Source of the DNA: Cunninghamella blakesleeana
Lineage: Eukaryota > Mucoromycota > Mucoromycetes > Mucorales > Cunninghamellaceae
Direction of reading: 5' to 3'
NCBI GenBank assembly: GCA_017871115.1
Contig: JAFCIZ010000006.1
Location: 682,001-746,000 of the forward strand
DNA length: 64,000 bases
Part shown: piece by piece, positions 55,003 through 64,000 of the stretch
Position numbering within the stretch: position 1 is the first letter of the stretch
How the letters are laid out: each line of letters begins with the position of its first letter
Notes under the pieces: model-generated
Told to the model about the DNA's origin: nothing
What the model saw: only the letters and a program-made list of their open reading frames with translations
The model's database searches: none
Made by a program: the position numbers and the translations under genes

Positions 55003-58000
55003 ATGGTTCAAAATAAAAATGATCTTTTTGCTAATACTTTTCTGGTATATATACGATAGTATGAATTATTTGTTTATTTTAAAAAGTTGGAGAATAAGAA
55101 TGGTGGTTTGCTAACCATACAACTTTTTTTTTTTACGTTTTCTTTTTATAGACAACTCATCCTAAAGTTGGAATAGCTACAGTGCAAGAGAAGCTAAAGC
55201 AAGGTAATATACTTGAAAATGAATTTGCACAATATTTTAAAGAAAGGTAAAACTAATGATTAAAAAGATATACATAAAAAGGTTAATAAGCTATTTATAC
55301 TAATATAAATACTATATATAGGGCACTTATTGAAGACCAGTACGCAAAAAGTTTAGTAAAAGCTTCTAAAAAGCTATATGTGATGGACAGAAGTGTGTTA
55401 GGGTATACATATATATATATATATATATATATTAAGTAACTAATGAAAAATAAAATTCTTTTATTCCTTTCCTTTTATATAGTGGATTAGAACCAGTATG
55501 GGATTTATTACACGATGAATTAACTGAAGTATCTACAGCACACGGTATTATTGCTTATAAAATATTTAATGAAATTGAACAGCCTTTAAAGACGCCTGCT
55601 TCTTCGGATATAAATAAAATTAAAACAGTAAACAAAATGAATAGTTATATATGGTACAGTTTGTTTATTATTTTTACATATAGGTTAATGTATAGTATTT
55701 TTTTTCTCCTCCTCTCCCTTATTTGTCATAGATGGAACCTATATTTCAACAAATAGCGAAAGAGTATGAAGCAGGATTAAAGGTACACAATGTTAAATAA
55801 TAAATATCTATATAAATACATTATTATCTAAATATGGAAATCTTTTATTTATATATGTATATATATATGGCTATATGTTTTATAGAATAAATCCGGAAAA
55901 ACCTCACTATTTAAATCAGCATCAAAATCACACCCGGAAGATGTATTGTCAAGATGGGCTGCTGAAGGGAACTCGTTTTTACAGGTAAAATAATTAGATA
56001 GAGATTGGTTTATATATATATACATATTTATATGTTTATATATTCTTATTTTATTTTTAAGCTTTATGAAAATGTAGAAAGAGCAAGATTAGAAAGATTG
56101 AAGTCAATAATAGTCAATTTTGAACAGATTTATAGTGATCAATTGCATAAAAGATTGGAGGTATATATATATATATAATTTATAGAGAAAAAAAAGGGTA
56201 ATTAGAATCATGCTTTTTAAATTTTTACATGTTTATATATGTTATTTTAGGTGGCTAATACTATATTAGATGCTGCCAATGAATATAATGTGGATAACGA
56301 TATATCTGAATTTTGCAAGTCCAAAAGTGTACAGATGAATACTTTACCAAGCACTGCTTCATTAGCTAACTTTTCTAAAAATACACCTGACACAGCCGAT
56401 CATTCTGTCTCAATACCAATCAAATCAAATAGTAGTGATGCAATTAACCTATCGGCAAAAAAAGGTAATATAGTATAATGGCAGTATATAAACCAGAGAT
56501 TATATCTAATTCATATATTTTTTAATACTGAAATATAGTAAAGTCGCGATTTTCTATATTAAGGAAACCTAAAAAATCATCATCTACAACGACAAATTCA
56601 TCAAGGTAAATTTTAATTATAAATCATATATATATATATATATATGTGTGTGTATTTACGTATTTATACAAGTGCTTTGTTTTTTTAATTATTATATATT
56701 TGCGTAATTATGATAGGGAACAATATGTTATTCCATCTATTCCAGAAAACAGTGAATATAATGAAGAGCATCATCCTAATTCTATAGAAATGAATTCCCA
56801 ACCTACAATTGAATATGATAAGGCTGGTACTTTTCACCATCAAATAGCGGAATCTCCATCATCTTTAAAAGAAGAACCATTGAATGGAATAAGTAATAAT
56901 CTAAACGAGGTAAAACTAGATTAGTATACTATAGTGAATAATTTTTTTAATGATTCCCACTCAAATTTTCTCCCTTTTTCTTGTAAATAATTTAGATACC
57001 AAAAGTAGATTCAGAAGGTTATTCAATACCATTTCCAGATAGATTTAGCCAGTATATTACAGATAAACAAGACGATGAATCATTGTAAGTGTATTGATTT
57101 AATTTATTATAATTCTTAAATATAAATGCTTTTTACGATCATTTTATTATGTATTTATGTATTTTATTACTTTTTTTTTTAGTAATGATTTATCAACCTC
57201 TCAAAAACTCAAGTTTGACATTAAAAATGTATCAATACAAAATAATGATAATAATCAAGCTGAACTGGAAAAAGCAACTCTTACGCGGGTATCTTCAATA
57301 TTAAGAGAGGTAATAGCTCTATATATATTTAACGGGATAAACACACACACATACACATGTACACGCATTTACATAGTAATATAATATATTTATTATTACT
57401 ATTATTATTATTACGACTACTATTTTATTATTCATCTAGAACAAACCAACTATTTCTCAAAGACGGCGAGGAAGAAGACAGTAAGTTTTAAATATTAAGC
57501 ATAAGTAAAAAAAAAAAAAAAACTGTATAAATATTTATATGCACACAAACATAAATATTGATTATATATATGTATATATTATTTTTATTTTTTAAAAAAA
57601 TAGAAATATGAGGTTAGGATCAGAAAGCGATATTGAAAGAGAACCACCATCGCCATTAATATCCAATAGTAATAGCACACCAATAAGTTTGAATTTTGGA
57701 TCAACTGTATCAACCTCCACTGATATAATTACCAACCCATTTAGACAATTAACACCAACAAGTGAACATACAAACTTTTCGTCTCTATCACCTAGCCCAA
57801 CATTATCATCATCACGAATGCATTCCAAATTGTATTCTTCACCATCTTATGATAATAATAGTAATAATCATGATCTACCTATTTTACATACATCTGTGAT
57901 TGAATCTGTCAATGTCCAACCTGGAGATCAACATGCAACTATTATAGGTCAAATCAAATTAGTGTATAATGGACCATCATTATCTAATGATGCCACTATT

Positions 58001-58663
58001 AAAATCAGTTTTAAAAATGTTCACCAAATAAAGCCTATTCATTCATCCGTTCATCTTATTGAAAACCAACAACAGCAAGAGGAGGATTGTATGTTTAGTA
58101 TACCTGCTGTGGCTTTTGAAGGTCAAAACAAAGGGTCCTTTATTCCATTCTTTAGTTATCAACAAGAAAAAAAAATCGATGAAGTATTACCTATTCTTTT
58201 AGATCCTTCATGGAAATCTACGGAAAATAATGTCATGATGATGATCAAATACAAATTAACCCATCTCTATGATCACGGACAATTCATGATAGCCACCCAT
58301 TTAGATGATACAACAGTGACACAAGTACAAAGTAATCCTGAAGGTTTATGGAATAATGAAAGACAATTGTTTACTTGGAAAGGAAAAGATGTTTTACAGC
58401 ATGATCATCAATTATCCATATCTGGAAATCAGCAGCCAAGAAGACTATTAGCAAAATTCATTATCCACCCGTCATCATCACCCATTCGTGGAAATCCAAC
58501 ACCACATATTGCTTTAAAATATTATTGTAAAGATCAACCTCCTATTAGTGGTATATTGATGGAAACTTCTTTAATAGATGGTAAAAGTAAAGAGGATAAT
58601 ACTGCCAAATTTCAACAATCAATGGATCAACTTATAGTTAAATCTGGTACTATTTTATTTTAA
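55003..58663 (+). CDS. Syp1/FCHo-like endocytic protein: F-BAR plus mu-homology domain, 14 exons
   Basis: Early clathrin-mediated endocytosis factor that binds curved membrane and recruits cargo and coat proteins. Fourteen exons, from ATG 55003 (exon 1 to 55044, exon 2 from 55152) to TAA at 58661-58663; the last exon starts at about 57603. The N-terminal F-BAR region reads GNILENEFAQYFKERALIED, YAKSLVKASKKLY, then SRWAAEGNSFLQLYENVERA and LKSIIVNFEQIYSDQLHKRL. A Ser/Thr/Pro-rich linker follows. The C-terminal muniscin mu-homology domain begins near ILHTSVIESVNVQPGDQHAT and ends LMETSLIDGKSKED. Length about 870 aa, like yeast Syp1. The intron at about 55627-55732 has an alternative reading. 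Confidence 0.85.
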
Positions 58664-58915
58664 TTATTATTATTTAAAAAAAATTACTATATTTACGTAT
58701 TATTATTACTATATTTATTATATATTTATTATATATTTATTATATATTTAATTTGTCTATTTATATATTTATAAGTTAATTATTACTCTTATTATTATGA
58801 AAGAAAAAAAAAAATATGAATGTAAAAGGATATATTTATACTATAATATTATTATCATTACTATTATTATAATTTTTTTAAAAAAAAATTAAAACCTTTA
58901 ATAAATTATAATCTT

Positions 58916-61345
58916 TTAAATGCCTTGAGATCCAAAACAGTTAGTATTAGGGTCCATCATTGGAACAGTGTTATTTTTTAATACGAAGGCACGCCAGAAT
59001 TCAGGGAATTCTAAATCCCGTAATGATGGTGGGATACTGTCTTCTAAAGAATCTTTTGAGTAAAAATCAAATCGCTATTTTTTAAGAAAATAGAAATAAA
59101 ATATATAAAATAAAAATTAAACATAAATAAAATAAAAAAAAAACATAAATATATATATATATGTATATATAACGTAGATATATATTTAATAAGAAATAGG
59201 TATTACCATTGGGATTTTTCCACCAAGACGAGAGTTAGTATTTTCTTGATACTGTTGACGCCAAAGTAAAGGAACAGCAGTTTGACCAGGTACTAAAGGA
59301 TTAGTGACATAACAATTATTTGAATCGACAAAAGCTTCAGTAGGATCAATGTTACCTAAATTAATAACATTAGGATCAAGATCATTGGTTGCTGCAAACT
59401 TATTATTGGTGACAACAATCTTATGAGCAAAATGTGAAATAGGTACGCTGGAATTCCAAATAGGTTTATCAATAGTCCAATTTAATTTAGCTGCACCAAA
59501 ATCATAATATGTAATACCTTCATATAACCAACCATTTAATGGTTCAGGTGGTCCGTATTCATTACCCAAAAATTTATAAAGGAAGTTATTACTGACGACG
59601 ATATTTTCTACTTGATCAAAGTCGGCATGGTTAGCAGCATACATCATAATGGCTGAATTGGCCATATAATTATTAATAACATATCCATCCACCTAAAATT
59701 ACAATGATATTAATAAAAAAAAATAAGAATCAGTAAAAGTGATCAGACGTATTCCTAACTTTTTTACTCATCATCATATATATTATTTACAGCTGAAGTA
59801 AAACGAATTGATCCACCGAAATCACCAATTTGCCATCCAGCAATAAAGTTTTGATGAACGTAAGTTTGATTACTGCCAACAACGCTAATACCATGATCTT
59901 GTGAGTATTTTTTTGTATCAGGGAAAGTACCATTCTATTTTACATTTTCATTTTTTTAAAATAGAAAGAAAAGTTGTATTAAATAATTAATTAAACATAT
60001 GAATATAGGTATATAGTTTATAAACATACCAAGATATTTTCATTGATGACAATGTCATTACTGTTATATAGTTGAATACCGGAAGCCATATAACCTTGTT
60101 GATCAGCTAATGGTTCATTTAAACATTGTTTTAAGTATTTAATTTTATTTAATGGCTCTTGCAAATCAGGTGATACATGTGGTGCAACATCATCAATACG
60201 ACGAAGATCCATACTATTGCATAATATATACATTAATTGAATAATTATTACTTTGATTTTTATTTATTTGATATATTTTATAATATATATATTATTTACC
60301 CAAAGATATTATTGGAAATTTTACTTTCAGTTTGTGTTTGGAAAAGAATACCAGAATCTAAAATAGTAAATATATAAAGCAATACCATGTTTAAGTATAA
60401 AGTTAGATTATCTTAGCCACAGATAATTAAGTAAATAAATAATGATAAGAATATGTATGTATAAATTACTTGTAGTATTGTATTTTGGTCTTGCTTCAAA
60501 ACTGGCATGTACTTCATCACGTAAAAAGATATTATGTTCTACGTTTAGCAATAAAATAAAATAAATAAATAATAGTTTGATTAATAAATAACTATATAAA
60601 TTAATGCATTTTTGCATAAAATTTCATAATAATAACACTAGTAATGTTACATTACCAACAAGAAGGCCAGTTCCAAAATTAGACATGATTGATCCACGAC
60701 CTCCATTTAAGAAAACATTTTTTGAAACCATTGATACCTTAGTATTATGATGTGGTTGAATATCAATGTTTACATTATCAAATACAATATCAGAAATACC
60801 CCATGATTCACAAGCAGCAGGGACTATTTATATATAAACAGTAATAACAAACATATATACGAATTAGTAATTTGTTCCAAAATAAAATGAAATTGACGTT
60901 CTTTCACTGTTCTATTTTTTTATTTAAAAATAGTTACCTTGGATTGTAGCAACCTCATTTTTATCATTTTTAAGCACAGTAAAGATAGTAGGAGCATCAT
61001 CACTTCCTACTAAAGACACGCCAGGTTTTAATACAATAGGATTTTGTTCACGAAGACCGAATCGACCAGGTTTAAGCATTAATTTAGTTTGACTATGCAT
61101 GTATAATAGAATTAATATATATATATATATATATATGATATATTATATAATGATTTATTCATTTCATTATAATAAAATTAAACCTACTTTGCAGCATTAG
61201 CTTTATCTATTAATTCTTGTAAAATATCGGTATAGTCAGCTACTTCAGAGTGATATAATTGAGTTGCATCAGGATTACAAACGGTTTGAGCATAACAAAA
61301 GGTGGAAGATATCACTGTAAGAAGTGTTAATCCCAAGAACTTCAT
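58916..61345 (-). CDS. Secreted right-handed parallel beta-helix protein, 9 exons
   Basis: Starts at ATG 61345-61343 with a signal peptide (MKFLGLTLLTVISSTFCYAQ) and ends TAA at 58918-58916; nine minus-strand exons, roughly 580 aa. The body is rich in turns of the kind found in pectin-lyase-like solenoids: IVLKPGVSLVGSDD, SWGISDIVFDNVNIDIQP, KVSMVSKNVFLNGGRGS, ESKISNNIFG, IQLYNSNDIVINENIL, VVTNNKFAATND. A conserved region at the C-terminus reads EFPEFWRAFVLKNNTVPMMD. Likely extracellular or wall polysaccharide-acting; catalytic residues cannot be assigned, so the enzyme class is open. Confidence 0.75.
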
Positions 61346-61899
61346 TTTAATAATGATAACAATTACAAAAATAAAAATAAAAATAAAAAAATAAAGGAAA
61401 TGAAAAAGATGAAAAATAAACAAAATATAAAAATAATTTCTTTTTATATTTTATTTTCGAAATAACCGTGTTTGAAATAAAAAAAGATTCCCTTACCTTA
61501 CATATTTTTGTTCCGATCACGATAGTAACTCTTTAAAATTTAAGAGAAGGTCAACTAATTTTAGCCGACTTTGTTTTCACCGATTAATATGTTGATATAT
61601 TTATTTGTTAAAATGATAAACTGCCTCAACTCATCAATGATTACCTGACCATAATTGTTGAGTAAATAGGATGAGGATTGTGAATAAATCAATTGAAGGG
61701 GGTTTTTTAACAGTAATAATAATAATCTTCGGGTAAATTTTTTTGTTATATCTATATATATAGATATATGTATTTTCGCATAATTTTTTAATTTTTAATG
61801 AATTTAATAAAAAGACATCATCCTTAAATATAATAAACAATCATAAAATTATTGGTTTTTCTACATATATTTTCTACATTTTTTTCTTTTTAATTTATT
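61346..61899. promoter_or_regulatory. Intergenic: beta-helix gene promoter and COQ3 3' side
   Basis: 554 bp, AT-rich. The left part holds the promoter of the beta-helix gene. No ORF of interest; 61634-61840 is low-complexity. Confidence 0.4.
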
Positions 61900-63006
61900 C
61901 TATTTTTTTTTTTTTGCTGTCATAATATAATTAACTTCTAAAGATTCTAAACCAGCTATTCCAATCTGCCCATTTCGTTCGCTTACAGTCCATTTTCGGA
62001 AAATAGGGTCCCATGATATTCCTCTAACATCTTCCACCTCCCATTCATTACCAAAGGATATGATTGCATCCTTTAATTCTTGGCTTTTAATATATTTACT
62101 CCAGTCATGAGTACCATCATGTACTAAACCCAAGACCTTTTCTGCCAAAAATACGGTTAATCCATAGGAGATTGGTGTTCGTGACATGGTGGATAAAAAT
62201 AAGGATCCGCCAGGCTTAGTTAATTGTGCACATGTTTGTAAAAATGCTAAAGGTTGGTTGACATGTTCAATAATTTCCATTGCTAATACTACATCGAATT
62301 GTTCTTGGGCTGCTAATAGATCCTCTAGTATCATATAAAAAATAAAATAGTATGAAGTAAAGATTATTGTCAAGTTATTAATTTAATTATTTAATTAATC
62401 TTATATATCCATTATATAGTATAATAAATACCTTTTTTTATTATTATCATTATTTTTTTTACCTGCAGTAGTATGTCGATATTCTATTTTACCAGGGCCA
62501 CGCCATAATTGAGGATCTTTTCGAGCATGTAACTTGGCCATTTGAATATTATTATAAGAAGCATCAGCACCAATAACATCACCACCTAACCTTACAAGTG
62601 ACTATTATATATGAATATATATACATAATATTATAATATATGTTAATATTATAATTTGTTTTTTTTAATAAAATAAAATAAAATAAAATATTACTTCGGA
62701 TAACAAACCACCACCACAACCAATATCAAGCATACGTAAACCTTTGAAAGGAGTAGCTGAGGGTTCTGTACTAAGTCTATCACGGACATAACCAACGCGA
62801 GGAGGATTTAATAGTTGAAGCATACCAAATTCACCTTTTGGATCCCACCACTGTGCTGAAATATCACTAAATTTTTTTACTTCTGAAGCATCAATTGTTG
62901 TAAATGATTTTGGTGGGTTTATTTCATGATATTTTTTAAGTGTCGTTGAAAATAGCCGCTTTTGTGACGATAAAGTAACACTTTTAGAGAATCGTTGCAT
63001 AAGCAT
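61900..63006 (-). CDS. COQ3: Ubiquinone biosynthesis O-methyltransferase COQ3, 3 exons
   Basis: SAM-dependent methylation of both hydroxyl groups during coenzyme Q synthesis, on the matrix side of the inner mitochondrial membrane. Three minus-strand exons: 63006 to about 62696 (ends LSE), about 62605-62464 ([15 protein letters not shown] to HTTA), and about 62326 to 61900. N-terminus ([20 protein letters not shown]) is an Arg/Ser-rich presequence. Motifs: [15 protein letters not shown], the SAM-binding [28 protein letters not shown], and [13 protein letters not shown]. The end has [15 protein letters not shown]. Two in-frame starts (63006, 63000). Confidence 0.92.
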
Positions 63007-63489
63007 ATGTATATTTCTTATGTATATTTATAAAATAAAGTAGGAATGAGAAAAAAAAAATAAAAGGGTGGAGAAAAAAATTTATACCCATTTTATATAT
63101 ATATATATATTAAAACGCCGCTTTTTTTAAATCTGATAATACTATGAATATGATATGATATTATAGGATTCTTATTAATACCAGTGATTATAAATTAAAT
63201 GGTGATATTTATTTCAATATATTTAAAAGTTGCAATATAAAATACTACACCCTATACTACAACTCTTATCAACATAATTCCCTTTTGTAGAAGCAACACA
63301 CCGCCACAATAAAATAAGATGCAAATTTTTTTGCTTTGCTATTTTACCATCATAAATTTCCTTTTGTAGAAATATCTTACAGCCGCAGTCTCAAACTTTT
63401 TTTTATTTAATCTTTTTTTTTTTTTTCTATTTCCTTTTCCTTTCTTTTTTTTTAATATATTTATATATATATAAACAGCTACAATAAAA
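63007..63489. promoter_or_regulatory. Shared divergent promoter of COQ3 and the DUF4291 gene
   Basis: 483 bp between two start codons. (AT)n at 63097-63110, a CT/T-rich stretch at 63395-63455 and TATATATATAAA at 63463-63473, close to the plus-strand start. Confidence 0.5.
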
Positions 63490-64000
63490 ATGAAATATAA
63501 CCCACCTTTACCTGTTGAACATATCCCTAAATCGTTTACCATAGAGCCATATTTAAACGAAGAAAATTTAGAACATCGGTTGAAGGCACCAAGTGAAGAC
63601 CATCCTGATAGTCACCATGTTATACTAGCCCATTATGATGATACGTCTATTCTTGTCTATCAAGCATTTTCACCACAAATTGCTGACTATGCTGTTCAAC
63701 ATCAAAAATTCGAAGGATGTTCTGTTTATAAATTGGGTCGTATGACATGGATAAAACCAAGCTTCTTATGGATGCAATATCGATCAAGATGGAATACCAA
63801 AGACGATTTTCAAAAAAGAACATTATGTATTCGTTTAAAAAGGACCTATTTTGATGGACTAGTGAATGATTCTGTCAAAAGTAATTTTAAAGAAGGATCA
63901 TCGTCAATAAAAACAAAGGAAGAATGGTTGGAAGCAAGAAAAGCAAGTTCAGTGGTAGTTCAATGGGATCCTGATTATACACCTAGTTTAATACCCGAAA
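63490..64000 (+). CDS. DUF4291 family protein (partial, runs off window)
   Basis: Starts at ATG 63490 and stays open to the window end (170 codons). Family signature: YDDTSILVYQAFSPQIADYA, then GRMTWIKPSFLWMQYRSRW and the following KRTLCIRLKRTYFDGL. DUF4291 has no settled role; the conserved RMTWIKPSFLWM block hints at an enzyme active site, which is inference. It occurs in bacteria and some fungi. The missing C-terminus prevents a completeness check. Confidence 0.85.
   Translation, partial: MKYNPPLPVEHIPKSFTIEPYLNEENLEHRLKAPSEDHPDSHHVILAHYDDTSILVYQAFSPQIADYAVQHQKFEGCSVYKLGRMTWIKPSFLWMQYRSRWNTKDDFQKRTLCIRLKRTYFDGLVNDSVKSNFKEGSSSIKTKEEWLEARKASSVVVQWDPDYTPSLIPE

Overview
The window is nuclear DNA of an intron-rich, very AT-rich fungus, most likely an early-diverging one (Mucoromycota-type). 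The evidence is the mix of genes: ING/PHD protein, TFIIH cyclin H, ALG6, COQ3, Syp1-like muniscin, a Dal5-family transporter, an Apd1-like protein, and a FAR1/WRKY-GCM1 zinc-finger regulator. Introns are short, AT-rich and GT..AG, intergenic DNA is full of (AT)n, (A)n and (AAT)n tracts, and there are Ty3/gypsy retrotransposons. Species identity cannot be read from the sequence alone. Exon models below were built by hand from splice sites and reading-frame continuity.

Left arm (1-30.6 kb) is ordinary gene space: a small secreted 8-Cys protein (13-279), a ten-exon family X DNA polymerase of the mu/TdT type (2330-4802), ALG6 glucosyltransferase (5250-7575), an AYR1-like short-chain reductase (8380-10156, minus), a small unknown protein (11118-11378, minus), an Apd1-like 2Fe-2S protein (13206-14159, minus), an ING-family PHD protein (15961-17391), an unknown ORF with a frameshifted tail (about 18.4-19.0 kb, minus), cyclin H (19728-21326, minus), a Dal5-type transporter (21566-23429, minus), the FAR1-type regulator (25129-27390, minus) and a SCOC coiled-coil protein (29407-29874, minus).

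Centre (30.6-49.3 kb) is a retrotransposon landing zone. Decayed LTR pieces (30.6-32.9 kb) precede two complete, apparently young Ty3/gypsy elements: element A (33011-41960) and element B (42069-49287). They flank one intact tRNA-Leu(AAG) gene (41974-42058, minus), each with its own 4-bp target duplication (GGGT; GGAG). In both elements gag and pol are joined by a probable -1 frameshift. Pol stops after RNase H, and integrase is a separate ORF after a 480-970 bp A-rich spacer. All four pol and integrase stop codons are followed at once or within a few bases by long encoded poly(A) tracts. Element A also carries a 40-bp hairpin-forming repeat (six tandem plus two diverged copies) in its spacer and an unknown 153-aa ORF that ends inside the 3' LTR. 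This split-pol, poly(A)-punctuated layout is the strongest candidate for something new in the window.

Right arm (49.3-64 kb) returns to genes: an F-box/LRR protein (51157-52509, minus), a small heat shock protein with heat-shock-element-like sites (52926-53501, minus), a 14-exon F-BAR/mu-homology protein (55003-58663), a secreted parallel beta-helix protein (58916-61345, minus), and COQ3 (61900-63006, minus) divergent from a DUF4291 gene that runs off the window (63490-64000).
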